This document shows positions 1-10,335 of a stretch of DNA of 64,000 bases, piece by piece (position 1 is the stretch's first letter; each line of letters begins with the position of its first letter). A program made the translations under genes and the position numbers. The notes under the pieces are model-generated. The model was given only the letters and a program-made list of their open reading frames with translations. It was not told the origin of the DNA and searched no databases. The stretch comes from Paenacidovorax monticola. Its GTDB lineage: Bacteria; Pseudomonadota; Gammaproteobacteria; Burkholderiales; Burkholderiaceae_C. The DNA lies in the NCBI RefSeq assembly GCF_014489595.1, contig NZ_CP060790.1, forward strand, positions 4,526,001-4,590,000, in the 5' to 3' direction.

Positions 1-587
1 GCGAAGATCAGCACCTGCAGGATGGCGGGGCCCCAGGCGCCCTTGTACATGTCGCCCACCGAGCGGCCGAGCTGGTCGGCCATGACGATCAGCACCAGGG
101 ACGGCGGCACCAGCTGCGTGATGGTGCCCGACGCGGCCAGCACGCCCGTGGAGTAGCGCATGTTGTAGCCGTAGCGCATCATCACGGGCAGCGAGATCAT
201 GGCCATGGCGATCACCTGGCCGGCCACGGTGCCGGTGATGGCGCCGAGGATGAAACCCACGATGATGACCGAATAGCCCAGGCCGCCGCGCACGGGGCCG
301 AAGAGCTGGCCCATGGAGTCGAGCATGTCCTCCGCGAGGCCGCACTTCTCCAGCACGGCGCCCATCAGCGTGAAGAACGGAATGGCCAGCAGCAGGTCAT
401 TCGAGAGGATGCCGAACATGTTGATCGGCAGGTTGGACATGAAGTTGGCGGGGAACCAACCCATCTCGATGGCGAAGAAGCCGCTGAACAGGCCAAGGGC
501 CGCGAGTGAAAACGCGACCGGGAAGCCGATCAGCATGATCACGATCAGCCCCGTGAACATGATCGGGGCGAAGTTTTCCATGTGCAT
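1..587 (-). CDS. dctM: TRAP transporter large permease, DctM (partial)
   Basis: Large membrane subunit of a tripartite ATP-independent periplasmic transporter, which imports carboxylate-type solutes using an ion gradient. About 195 N-terminal residues are visible; the rest lies off the left edge. The translation starts MENFAP (ATG at 581) or MHMENF (ATG at 587, preferred because an AGGA lies about 10 nt upstream). It shows repeated hydrophobic segments and stretches typical of DctM, such as LLLAIPFFTLMGAVLEKCG and GAITGTVAG, followed by SGTITQLVPPS. It lies 42 nt downstream of the small permease gene in the same direction, so the two are co-transcribed. The substrate cannot be told from the sequence. 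Confidence 0.92.
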   Translation of the reverse strand, partial: MHMENFAPIMFTGLIVIMLIGFPVAFSLAALGLFSGFFAIEMGWFPANFMSNLPINMFGILSNDLLLAIPFFTLMGAVLEKCGLAEDMLDSMGQLFGPVRGGLGYSVIIVGFILGAITGTVAGQVIAMAMISLPVMMRYGYNMRYSTGVLAASGTITQLVPPSLVLIVMADQLGRSVGDMYKGAWGPAILQVLIF

Positions 588-629
588 TCTGGTGTCGTCC
601 TGGAGAAGTCGGAGAGGGCAGGGCCGGGC

Positions 630-1169
630 TTACTGCACCGGCTTCTCGTAGTGCGTATCCATCTGGTATCGGCCGCTCAGGTAGGCCACGCGCTTGATGA
701 TCTCGGCCACGCCTTGCAGGAACATGGCGCCGAAACCCAGGGGCAGCAGCAGCCCCGCGGGCCAGCGGATCAGGCCGCCGATGTTGCCCGACATCTCCTT
801 GGTCACGAACATGTTCCAGAAGAAGGGAGCCGTGAGCCAGGTCAGCAGCCCCATCACGGGCAGCAGGAAGAAGATGAGGCCGAACAGGTCCACGAGCACC
901 GGGCCCTTGCCGCGCAGCTTGCCGTAGATGATGTCCACGCGCACATGCTCGTTGAGCTTGAGCACCAGGGGGGCGCCCAGCATCACGATGGTGCCGAACA
1001 GGTACCACTGGATCTCGAGCCAGGCGTTGGAACTCAGGTCGAGGCCGTAGCGCGTGAAGGCGTTGCCTGCAGAAATGACGGCGGCGGCGAGCACGGCCCA
1101 TCCTGCGACCTTGCTGAGCTTGGTGGAAATCCAGTCCACGCCCAGGGCCAGTTTGAGGAGTCCTGACAC
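630..1169 (-). CDS. dctQ: TRAP transporter small permease, DctQ
   Basis: Small membrane subunit of the TRAP transporter, 179 residues with four predicted membrane segments, the usual size and topology for DctQ. A conserved-looking stretch is WLEIQWYLFGTIVMLGAP followed by HVRVDIIYG, which matches the family pattern of E.Q.....W..F.G......H.R.D. The start is a GTG at 1169 preceded by AAGGAG. A substrate-binding dctP gene, often found just upstream, is absent here: the next gene upstream on this strand is a transcriptional regulator. Confidence 0.93.
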   Translation of the reverse strand: MSGLLKLALGVDWISTKLSKVAGWAVLAAAVISAGNAFTRYGLDLSSNAWLEIQWYLFGTIVMLGAPLVLKLNEHVRVDIIYGKLRGKGPVLVDLFGLIFFLLPVMGLLTWLTAPFFWNMFVTKEMSGNIGGLIRWPAGLLLPLGFGAMFLQGVAEIIKRVAYLSGRYQMDTHYEKPVQ

Positions 1170-1199
1170 GGTTTGTCTCCTTATGGGAATAGTAAAGAG

Positions 1200-1218
1200 G
1201 GCCCAAGGGTCTTGGGCC
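1200..1218 (-). promoter_or_regulatory. Hairpin upstream of dctQ
   Basis: Perfect 8-bp inverted repeat GGCCCAAG / CTTGGGCC with a 3-nt loop, 31 nt upstream of the dctQ GTG. It could end transcripts from the upstream regulator gene or act in the dctQ leader. There is no clear T run. Confidence 0.35.
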
Positions 1219-1371
1219 GGGGGGAGAAAGGGGTCGACGGATTACAACGCATCGTACGCCCCCCCTGCTGAAAAAAGGCTGACGCGGGCGGTTGGGGTTT
1301 TCCTCAGGTCTTTTCGCATGGCGCAATGCCATGCGGGGCCTGCCTGCACCCGGCGAGGCGGCCGGCCCGCT

Positions 1372-2499
1372 TCAGCGGGCGCCGCCCGGGTGGCGCCTGG
1401 CGCGGAAAGTCCACCAGGGTAGAACGCGGCTCATCGCGAGCACCTGGCCGCAGTGCATGGGGGCGTAGCCCGGCATGGCCTCCATCTGCTGCTGCCATGT
1501 GGCGGTCTGTAGCAGATCGCGCAGCGCCCGCATGGCGGGCTGCTCCAGCGTGGACTTGAGGCAGGCCAGGTGGTAGCGCTCGTGCACCAGCGGCACGAAG
1601 TCCAGGCCGCGCGCGCGCGCGGCCAGCTCGATCCCCATGCCCACGTCCGCCACGCCCGCGGCCACGGCCTGTGCCACGGCCGTGTGTGAAGGCTCGTCGT
1701 GCTCGTAGCCCGCGAGGTCCCCGGGGGCCAGCTCTGCCTGGGCCAGCAGGTCGCCCAGCAGCACGCGCGTGCCGGAGCCCAGGGGGCGGCTCACGAAGCG
1801 CGCCCGGGTACGGGCCACGTCCTGCAGCGAGCGCAGGCCCAGCGGATTGCCGGGCGCCACGATCAAGCCCTGCGTGCGGCGCGCGAAACCGATCACCTTG
1901 TGCAGGCCGGGCTGCAGCAGCGGGCGGTAGGTCCGGGCCGCCTGCGACTCGGCCGCGGGCTGCTCCAGCGTGTGGAAGCCCGCGATAGTGCAACGCCCCT
2001 CGTTCAGCGCGCGGATCGCGTCCACGCTGCCCGTGAAGCGGATGTCCAGATGCAGCGCCCCGCTTTGCCCGGACAGCCCCGGCTGCGCCGCATGGGAGCG
2101 CAGCGCGGCCAGCGCGTCATCGTGGCTGGCATACACGGTGAGCACATGCGCGCCCGGGTCGAAGGCCACGGCGAAGGCGCGTTCGAGGTCGGCGCGCAGC
2201 GCCTCGATCTGCGGCGCCAGGCGCGCCTGGGCCTGGCGCTCGGCCCACAGCAGCTTGGTGCCGAACTCGCTGAGCTGGGCCGACTGGCCCTTGCCCCAGA
2301 CGATGAGTTCGCTGCCGAGTTGCTCTTCCCAGCGCTTGAGCGCACCCCAGACATGGCGGTACGACAGGCCCAGCGCACGCGCCGCGCCCGAGATCGACCC
2401 CTGCCGGGCCACGGCTTCGAGCATCTCGGGCAAGGGGTTGCGGACCAGCGCGTCGCCGGCATCGCGGCTCAAGGTGTAGTGGAGTTGGACCCTATGCAC
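1372..2499 (-). CDS. ModE-type HTH regulator fused to a PBP-like substrate-binding domain
   Basis: Transcription factor of 375 residues. Residues about 20-90 form a LysR/ModE-like winged helix (GSISGAARALGLSYRHVWGA). Residues about 120-360 resemble a periplasmic-binding-protein fold of the MolR/ModA-like ligand-sensing type (PLGSGTRVLLGD, DVGMGIELAARA). It is divergent from the tungstate transporter tupBCA with a 63-bp gap, so it most likely senses an oxyanion or molybdenum cofactor and controls tup expression; that role is inferred. It starts at GTG 2499 with a weak ribosome site. The stop lies inside a small CCCGC/GCGGG hairpin. Confidence 0.82.
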   Translation of the reverse strand: MHRVQLHYTLSRDAGDALVRNPLPEMLEAVARQGSISGAARALGLSYRHVWGALKRWEEQLGSELIVWGKGQSAQLSEFGTKLLWAERQAQARLAPQIEALRADLERAFAVAFDPGAHVLTVYASHDDALAALRSHAAQPGLSGQSGALHLDIRFTGSVDAIRALNEGRCTIAGFHTLEQPAAESQAARTYRPLLQPGLHKVIGFARRTQGLIVAPGNPLGLRSLQDVARTRARFVSRPLGSGTRVLLGDLLAQAELAPGDLAGYEHDEPSHTAVAQAVAAGVADVGMGIELAARARGLDFVPLVHERYHLACLKSTLEQPAMRALRDLLQTATWQQQMEAMPGYAPMHCGQVLAMSRVLPWWTFRARRHPGGAR

Positions 2500-2562
2500 G
2501 GGATTTCATATGGCTGGACATTGCGTGGCTGCCTACGATAGCCGATCCCATCGCCCGCTCTC

Positions 2563-3303
2563 ATGTCCACCGTCTCCGAATCCGTTTCCGTCGCCCTGCA
2601 ACTCATCACCTCGGCCGATCCTGGGCTGTGGGCCATCGTGGGGCGGTCCCTGGCCGTGAGCGCCACCGCTTGCGCGCTGTCCTGCGGCCTGGGGCTGGTG
2701 CTGGGCGGCTGGCTGGGCGTGGCGCGCTTTGCGGGGCGCGGCGGCGTGCTCGCGGTGCTCAACACGCTGCTGGCCGTGCCCTCGGTGGTCGTGGGTCTGG
2801 CCGTATACCTGCTGCTGTCGCGCAGCGGCCCCTGGGGCGGCCTGGGCTGGCTGTTCACGTTCAAGGCCATGGTGTTCGCGCAGGCCCTCCTGGTGCTGCC
2901 CGTGGTGACGGCGCTCACGCGCCAGGTCGTGGAGGATGCCGAGCGATCGCACGGCGAGCAACTGCGCTCGCTGGGCGCGGGCACGCTGCAGCGCAGCCTG
3001 ATGCTGGCCTGGGACGAGCGCTATGCGCTGCTCACGGTGCTCATCGCCTCGTTCGGACGGGCGATCTCGGAGGTGGGGGCCGTCATGATCGTGGGTGGCA
3101 ACATCGACGGCTTCACGCGCGTGATGACCACGGCCATCGCGCTCGAAACCAGCAAGGGCGACCTGCCGCTGGCCCTGGCGCTGGGCCTGGTGCTGCTCGC
3201 GGTGGTGCTCGCGCTCAATGTCTTCATCGCGCTGCTGCGCCGCTGGCGCGAGCAGGTCGATGGCGCCGCCTTCGGCACGGCAGCGCCCGGGGTAGCAGCG
3301 TGA
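2563..3303 (+). CDS. tupB: Tungstate ABC transporter permease, TupB
   Basis: Inner-membrane permease of the high-affinity tungstate importer, 246 residues with five or six hydrophobic segments. The cytoplasmic EAA-like loop that contacts the ATPase is visible near residues 160-185 (FGRAISEVGAVMIVGGNI), a hallmark of the TupB/ModB/CysTW permease family. It is first in the tupBCA operon; its TGA overlaps the GTG of tupC by the GTGA arrangement, implying translational coupling. The assignment to tungstate rather than molybdate comes from the TupA protein of the same operon and from the presence of a separate modABC set. Confidence 0.9.
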   Translation: MSTVSESVSVALQLITSADPGLWAIVGRSLAVSATACALSCGLGLVLGGWLGVARFAGRGGVLAVLNTLLAVPSVVVGLAVYLLLSRSGPWGGLGWLFTFKAMVFAQALLVLPVVTALTRQVVEDAERSHGEQLRSLGAGTLQRSLMLAWDERYALLTVLIASFGRAISEVGAVMIVGGNIDGFTRVMTTAIALETSKGDLPLALALGLVLLAVVLALNVFIALLRRWREQVDGAAFGTAAPGVAA

Positions 3304-4097
3304 ACGCCGTGCTGCGCCCGCGTTCGGCCCCGCAGGGCGACCGCTGCGGTCCCGAGTCCGCCATCGACGTGGCGCCGGCCCCGGCCGGCACGCTGTTCGA
3401 CCTGCGGGGGGTGGATGTGCGCTACGGCCGCGTGTCCGCGCTCACCGGAGTGCAACTGCGCGTGGCGGTGGGCGAGCGCGTGGCGCTGGTCGGCGCCAAC
3501 GGCAGCGGCAAGAGCACGCTGCTGCGCGTGCTGCACGGCCTCGTGCCGCCCACGGCGGGGCAGGTGCACAGCGACGCGGGCCAGCGCCAGGCCATGCTCT
3601 TCCAGCGCCCGCACATGCTGCGCACGAGCGCGCTCAACAACGTGGCGCTGGGCCTGTGGCTGCGCCGCGTGCGCTGGTCGCAGGCGCGGCTGCAGGCGCT
3701 GGTGGCGCTGCAGCGCGTGGGCCTGCAGGATGTGGCGCAGCAGAACGCGCGCACGCTCTCGGGCGGGCAGCAGCAGCGCCTGGCGCTGGCGCGTGCCTGG
3801 GCGCTGCGGCCCGACGTGCTGCTGCTCGACGAGCCCACGGCCAGCCTCGATCCCCACGCCAAGCGCGAGGTGGAGGCACTCATGGGCGACTTCGCGGCGG
3901 GCCACGGGGCCGCGGGGCCGCACCTGCCCGTGACCATGGTGTTCTCCAGCCACAACCTGGGCCAGGTCAAGCGCTTGGCCAGCCGCGTGGTCTACCTGGA
4001 GCATGGCCGCGCGCTGGCCGATCTGCCCGTGCACGATTTCTTCAATGGCCCCCTGCCGGAGGCCGCCCGATTGTTCGTCAAAGGAGAGCTGGTGTGA
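3300..4097 (+). CDS. tupC: Tungstate ABC transporter ATPase, TupC
   Basis: ATP-binding subunit, 265 residues, starting at GTG 3300 inside the tupB stop. The Walker A motif is GANGSGKST near residue 65, the ABC signature is LSGGQQQRLALARA, and Walker B with the catalytic Glu is VLLLDEPTASLD. The H-loop is SSHNLGQ. There is an extra N-terminal stretch of about 30 Pro/Ala/Arg-rich residues before the first beta strand. The gene overlaps tupA by the same GTGA arrangement, so all three tup genes are translationally coupled. Confidence 0.92.
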   Translation: MNAVLRPRSAPQGDRCGPESAIDVAPAPAGTLFDLRGVDVRYGRVSALTGVQLRVAVGERVALVGANGSGKSTLLRVLHGLVPPTAGQVHSDAGQRQAMLFQRPHMLRTSALNNVALGLWLRRVRWSQARLQALVALQRVGLQDVAQQNARTLSGGQQQRLALARAWALRPDVLLLDEPTASLDPHAKREVEALMGDFAAGHGAAGPHLPVTMVFSSHNLGQVKRLASRVVYLEHGRALADLPVHDFFNGPLPEAARLFVKGELV

Positions 4098-4921
4098 AAA
4101 GTTTTGAGTATTTCAAGGCCCAGGCGCTTGTCCATATGGTGCTGGCAGCTACTCTTTTCGTAGCGTATGGCGCCGTATCCGCGCAGTCCATCACCATGGC
4201 GTCGACCACCTCCACCGAGCAATCGGGCCTGTTTGGCCACCTGCTGCCCGAGTTCAAGAAGGCCAGCGGCATCGACCTCAAGGTCGTGGCCGTGGGCACG
4301 GGGCAGGCGCTCGACATGGCGCGCCGGGGCGATGCCGACGTGCTGTTCGTGCACGACCAGGCGGCCGAGGAGAAGTTCGTGGCCGACGGCTGGGGCGTGA
4401 AGCGCTACCCCGTGATGTACAACGACTTCATCCTCGTCGGCCCCAAGGCCGACCCGGCGGGCACCAAGGGCCAGGACATCGTGGGGGCGCTGCAGAAGAT
4501 CGCCGCCACGAACACCGCCTTCATCTCGCGCGGCGACAAGAGCGGCACGCATGCGGCGGAGCTGCGCTACTGGAAGCTGGCCAGCGCCGACGCGGCCAAG
4601 GGCGGCGGCTACAAGGAGTGCGGCTGCGGCATGGGGCCGGCGCTCAACATCGCAGCCTCCAGCGGCGCTTATGTGCTGGCCGACCGCGGCACCTGGCTCA
4701 ACTTCAAGAACCGCGCCGATCTGGCCATCCTTGTAGAGGGCGACAAGCGGCTCTTCAACCAGTACGGCGCGATGGTCGTAAACCCCGCCAGGCATGCGCA
4801 CGTGAAGGCGCGGGAGGCGCAGAAGTTCGTGGACTGGGTGGTGTCGCCCGCCGGGCAGGGTGTGATCGCCGCGTACAGGATCAACGGCGAGCAACTGTTC
4901 TTCCCGAATGCCGCGCAGTGA
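4094..4921 (+). CDS. tupA: Tungstate-binding periplasmic protein, TupA
   Basis: Periplasmic receptor for tungstate, 275 residues, starting at GTG 4094 overlapping the tupC stop. The mature part opens with ITMASTTSTEQSGLF, carrying the TTTS-like oxyanion loop of TupA proteins. Further family landmarks are FISRGDKSGTHAAE and NQYGAMVVNP. An N-terminal signal peptide of about 31 residues ends VSA-Q. Most of that signal peptide is encoded by one copy (4121-4166) of a two-hairpin repeat found six times in this window, so the hydrophobic core LVHMVLAATLFVAYG is repeat-derived or has converged on it. Confidence 0.93.
   Translation: MKSFEYFKAQALVHMVLAATLFVAYGAVSAQSITMASTTSTEQSGLFGHLLPEFKKASGIDLKVVAVGTGQALDMARRGDADVLFVHDQAAEEKFVADGWGVKRYPVMYNDFILVGPKADPAGTKGQDIVGALQKIAATNTAFISRGDKSGTHAAELRYWKLASADAAKGGGYKECGCGMGPALNIAASSGAYVLADRGTWLNFKNRADLAILVEGDKRLFNQYGAMVVNPARHAHVKAREAQKFVDWVVSPAGQGVIAAYRINGEQLFFPNAAQ
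4121..4166 (+). repeat. Two-hairpin repeat, copy A (inside tupA)
   Basis: Copy of a roughly 45-nt repeat. The core begins GCGCTTGTCC at 4124, has AGCT exactly at core position 24, and is followed by a second stem GCTAC / GTAGC (7-nt loop). It lies in frame within the TupA signal peptide. Confidence 0.75.
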
Positions 4922-4980
4922 GCGGGCGGCTGTCCTGGCGCGGCGGCCGGGCTTGGGCGCGCCCTGAGGCGCTGGAAGCC

Positions 4981-6684
4981 TCAAGCCGAATCGTCGTCCC
5001 GCCGGTGGCTGCTGCGCCAGATGGCGCGCACCAGCCACAGGCCGCAGACCACGGCCCCGAAGAAGCCCAGGAACCCGAAGGCCGGCAGTCCGAACAGCGT
5101 GGGGCCGCCGCGCACGGTCATCACGATGGATGAGCCCACGATGAGCGCCGCGATCACCAGCGCCATCGCGAGCCGGTTGGCGGCGCGGTCGATCTGGTCG
5201 CCCACGCGCTTGAGGTGCGCGACCTCGATGCCCACCTGCAGCCGGCCGCGCCGCGCGTTGCGCATGAGCCGGCCCAGGTCCTCGGGCAGGCGCTCGGCGG
5301 TGGACAGCAGCTGGCGCAGGGTTTGCCAGGAGCGCCGCGCCACGGCGCGCGGCGCATAGCGCTGCTGCGCCACCTCGCGCAGCAGCGGCAGGGCCTCGGC
5401 GGCCATGTGGAACTCGGGGTCCAGGTTGCGGCCCATGCCTTCGAGCGAGATGAAGGCCTTGATGAGCAGGGCCAGGTCGGGCGGCAGGCCCAGCCGGTGC
5501 TCGCGCAGGATGGCCGTCACGTCGGCCAGCATCTGCCCGAGGTTGAGCTGGGCCAGCGGCACGCCGTGGTACTGGTCCACGAAGGCCTCGATCTCGGTCT
5601 CGAGCTGCCCGGGCTGCACGCCGTGCTCGTCGCCCGCCCAGTCCAGCAGCACCTCGGCCACCGTGTGGGGCTGGCCCTCGACCAGGCCCAGCAGCAGGTG
5701 CAGCAGCTCCGAGCGGCGGCGCTGCGACAGGCGGCCGACCATGCCGAAGTCGATGAAGGCGATGCCGTTGCCCGGCAGGTAGAACACGTTGCCGGGATGC
5801 GGGTCGGCATGGAAGATGCCGTCCCGCACGATCATCTGCAGCACGGCACGCGCGCCGCGCCGCGCGAGCACCGCACGGTCGAAGCCGGCCTCGTGCGTGA
5901 GCCGGTCGAGCTGCCCGCCGGGCACGCCCTGCACGCAGTCCTGCACGTTCACGCGCTCGCCCGTGTGCTGCCAGTGCACGCGCGGAATGACGATGTGGGG
6001 CAGCGCCGCCATGTTCTGCGCGATGCGTTCGGCATGGCGGCATTCGGCGGCCAGGTTGAGTTCGCGGCGCAGCGAGCGCGCGAATTCGCGCACGAGCTGC
6101 TGCGGGTGGTAGGGCTTGAGGGCCGGCAGCTCGGTCTCGGCCAGGGCGGCCAGGCGCCCGAGCAGGCGCAGGTCGGCTTCGATCACGTCGGTGATGCCTG
6201 GGCGGCGGATCTTCACCACGACCTCGCTGCCGTCGTGCAGCTGCGCGCGGTGTACCTGGGCGATGGAGGCGGCCGCGAGCGGCTCGGTGTCGAAGCGCGC
6301 GAAGACAGCCTCGGGCTCGCCGCCCAGGTCATCGCGCAACTGGGGCCGCAGGCTGTCGAGCGGCACGGCGGGCACCTGGCTGTGGAGTTTCTCGAGTTCG
6401 GCAATCCATTCGGGGCCGAACAGGTCGGCGCGGCCCGCGAGGATCTGGCCGAACTTCACGAACGTGGGGCCCAGTTCCTCTAGCGCCAGGCGCACCTGGG
6501 CGGGCGGCTCCACGCGGGCGAGGTCGGCCGCGTGCTCCCACTTGAGCATGTGGCCCGCGCGTTCGAGCCGGTCGGCCAGGCCCAGGCGGCGCACGGTGTC
6601 GCCGAAGCCGTGGCGGATGAGCACGCCCAGGATCTCCTGCAGGCGGCCCAGGTCGCGTGCGGTGCCAAGGGTCTCGATCAGCAT
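4981..6684 (-). CDS. ABC1/UbiB-family atypical kinase
   Basis: Atypical protein-kinase-like ATPase of 567 residues related to UbiB, the membrane-bound helper of ubiquinone biosynthesis. The family-specific KxGQ motif is seen as FVKFGQ near residue 98. The Ala-rich nucleotide loop is AAASIAQVHRA, the catalytic segment is FHADPHPGNVF and the metal-binding motif is IAFIDFGMVG. Two C-terminal hydrophobic segments (ALVIAALIVGSSIVM and LFGLPAFGFLGFFGAVVCGL) fit the tail anchor of UbiB. It stands alone, convergent with tupA; no other ubiquinone genes are nearby, so it may be a UbiB paralogue rather than UbiB itself. Confidence 0.85.
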   Translation of the reverse strand: MLIETLGTARDLGRLQEILGVLIRHGFGDTVRRLGLADRLERAGHMLKWEHAADLARVEPPAQVRLALEELGPTFVKFGQILAGRADLFGPEWIAELEKLHSQVPAVPLDSLRPQLRDDLGGEPEAVFARFDTEPLAAASIAQVHRAQLHDGSEVVVKIRRPGITDVIEADLRLLGRLAALAETELPALKPYHPQQLVREFARSLRRELNLAAECRHAERIAQNMAALPHIVIPRVHWQHTGERVNVQDCVQGVPGGQLDRLTHEAGFDRAVLARRGARAVLQMIVRDGIFHADPHPGNVFYLPGNGIAFIDFGMVGRLSQRRRSELLHLLLGLVEGQPHTVAEVLLDWAGDEHGVQPGQLETEIEAFVDQYHGVPLAQLNLGQMLADVTAILREHRLGLPPDLALLIKAFISLEGMGRNLDPEFHMAAEALPLLREVAQQRYAPRAVARRSWQTLRQLLSTAERLPEDLGRLMRNARRGRLQVGIEVAHLKRVGDQIDRAANRLAMALVIAALIVGSSIVMTVRGGPTLFGLPAFGFLGFFGAVVCGLWLVRAIWRSSHRRDDDSA

Positions 6685-6724
6685 GGCTTCATGATAGCCC
6701 GCCGGACGCGGTGGAGTTCCGGGA

Positions 6725-7815
6725 TCAGTCGAGCAGCGCCACGCCCTTGACCTGGGCGAACACCGGCAGGCCCGGCGCCAATGCCAGGGCCGTGGCCGAG
6801 CGCTGGGTGACGCGCGCCAGCAGCGGCGTGCCGCCCGCGTCCAGGGCCACCATCACCTGGCCGGGGCCGTCCTCGCGCAGCGCGGTGACGCGCGCGGGCA
6901 CGATGTTGAGGATGCTCGTGCCGCTCTGGTGCGCGAGCGTGAGGCTCACGTCGCGTGCCTGCACGCGCAGGCGCACCGGCTGGCCGACGGGGCGCTCCTG
7001 CGCGCTCACGAGCTGCAGCTGGCCGCCCGGGAAATGCACGGTGGTCAGGTGGTCCGCCGTGTCGTGCCCGGCCACGGTGCCGGCCACCACGGTGGCTGCC
7101 GTGTCGCCTTGGGCCAGTGGCAGATCGAGCCGCGCCATCAGCGCCTGCGTTGGGCCGGCGGCCACCACCTGGCCCGCGCGCAGCAGCACCAGATGGTGCG
7201 CCAGGCGCGCCACCTCGTCGTGCGCGTGGCTCACGTAGACCACGGGAATGTCGAGCGTGCGTTGCAGGCGCTCGAGGTAGGGCAGCACCTCGGCCTTGCG
7301 CGGTGCGTCGAGTGCGGCGAGCGGCTCGTCCATGAGCAGCAGCGCGGGGCTGGCCGCGAGCGCGCGCGCGATCGCCACGCGCTGGCGCTCGCCGCCCGAG
7401 AGCGTGGCCGGGGCGCGGTCCATCAGGGCGCCGAGGCCCAGCAGCTCCACGGCCTGTTCGAGCGGCACGCGCCGCCGCGCGGGGGGCACGCGGCGCAGCC
7501 CGTACTCGACGTTGCCGCGCACGCTCAGGTGCGCGAACAGGCTCGCCTCCTGGAACACGTAGCCCAGCGCGCGCTGGTGCGTCGGGCGCCACAGGCCCTG
7601 GGCCTCATCCTGCCAGACCTCGCCGTTCACGGCCACGCGGCCGGTCCGGCGTTCCGGCGCGCGCTCCAGGCCCGCCAGGGCGCGCAGGCAGGTGGTCTTG
7701 CCGCAGCCCGAGGGCCGAACAGCGCGGACACGCCGCGCCCGGGCAGCTGGAGGTGCACGTCAAGCGTGAACGCGGGGCGCTGCACGCGCAGGCGGGCTTC
7801 GATCTGGGGGGTCAT
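6725..7815 (-). CDS. modC: Molybdate ABC transporter ATPase, ModC (frameshifted in this sequence)
   Basis: ATPase of the molybdate importer. It starts at ATG 7815, overlapping the modB stop (ATGA). The first roughly 35 residues are in one frame and the rest in another. The break falls inside Walker A at the ggg run 7712-7714: one extra base restores [10 protein letters not shown] and a 363-residue ModC. After the break come [11 protein letters not shown] (Q loop), [28 protein letters not shown] and a C-terminal TOBE/Mop domain ([19 protein letters not shown]), all normal for ModC. Because the coding sequence is otherwise intact, a base-calling error is more likely than a true pseudogene. Confidence 0.88.
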
Positions 7816-8489
7816 GCGCGCGGCTCCCGGGGCTGCAGCCAGTGCAGCGCCAGCAGCACAAGGAACGAGAACACCACCATGCCGCCTGCGAGCCAGTGGG
7901 CCTGGGTGTACTCGAGCGCTTCCACGTGGTCGTAGATCTGCACCGAGACCACGCGCGTCACGCCCGGGATGTTGCCGCCGAGCATGAGCACCACGCCGAA
8001 TTCGCCCACGGTGTGCGCGAAGCTCAGCACCGCCGCCGTGATGAAGCCCGGCCGCGCGAGCGGCAGCGCCACGCTGAAGAAGCGGTCCAGCGGCCCCGCG
8101 CCCAGCGTGGCGGCGGCTTCGAGCGGGTGCGCGCCCAGCGCCTCGAACGCGCGCTGCAGCGGCTGCACGGCAAAGGGCATGGAATAGATCAGCGAGCCCA
8201 CCACGAGGCCCGGAAACGTGAAGGGCAGGGTGCCCAGTCCCAGGGCCTGGGTGAGCTGCCCCAGCGGGCCGTGCGGCCCGAGCGTGACGAGCAGGTAGAA
8301 GCCGATCACCGTGGGCGGCAGCACCAGCGGCAGCGCCACCACGGCGCCCACGGGGCCGCGCCAGCGCGAGCGCGTGTGCGCGAGCCACCAGGCCAGTGGC
8401 GTGCACAGCACCAGCAGCAGCGCCGTCGTCACCGACGCGAGCTTGAGCGTCAGTGCGATGGCGGCAAGGTCTTCACCGGAAAAGGGCAT
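7812..8489 (-). CDS. modB: Molybdate ABC transporter permease, ModB
   Basis: Inner-membrane permease of the molybdate importer, 225 residues with about five membrane segments. The permease EAA-type loop is visible as [20 protein letters not shown] near residue 165, and the early [14 protein letters not shown] stretch is typical of ModB. It is encoded between modA and modC on the same strand, overlaps modC by 4 nt, and is separated from modA by 163 nt that contain a degraded copy of an intergenic repeat. Confidence 0.94.
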   Translation of the reverse strand: MPFSGEDLAAIALTLKLASVTTALLLVLCTPLAWWLAHTRSRWRGPVGAVVALPLVLPPTVIGFYLLVTLGPHGPLGQLTQALGLGTLPFTFPGLVVGSLIYSMPFAVQPLQRAFEALGAHPLEAAATLGAGPLDRFFSVALPLARPGFITAAVLSFAHTVGEFGVVLMLGGNIPGVTRVVSVQIYDHVEALEYTQAHWLAGGMVVFSFLVLLALHWLQPREPRA

Positions 8490-8575
8490 GCGGGGCAGTC
8501 AGGGACAGGGAGCGGGCAGGCAATCTTCTCAGCTTTTCATGGCGCTATTCGCGTTACCCGTGGCGGAGGAAACTG

Positions 8576-8650
8576 GCGTGCCCCAGGCCAGGGCCGCTCC
8601 GCCGCGCTGACGGCGTCCCGCTCCCGCGCAGCGCCTCAAGGGGTGTCTGC
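8576..8650 (-). repeat. Truncated copy of the long intergenic repeat
   Basis: The modA-modB spacer shows, in the same order, several blocks shared with the reverse complement of the element at 58335-58455: GCCCCAG, AGGGCCGC, CCGCCGCGCTG, CCCGCG and CAGCGCCTCA followed by GGGG. The inner hairpin of the full element is missing. This looks like an internally deleted remnant. Confidence 0.6.
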
Positions 8651-8652
8651 TT

Positions 8653-10335
<1,683 letters not shown>

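Noticed and set aside
4958..4985. CCCTGAGGCGCTG word after tupA as a further remnant of the long intergenic repeat
   Set aside because: A single 13-nt match in GC-rich DNA with no other blocks in order is not enough.
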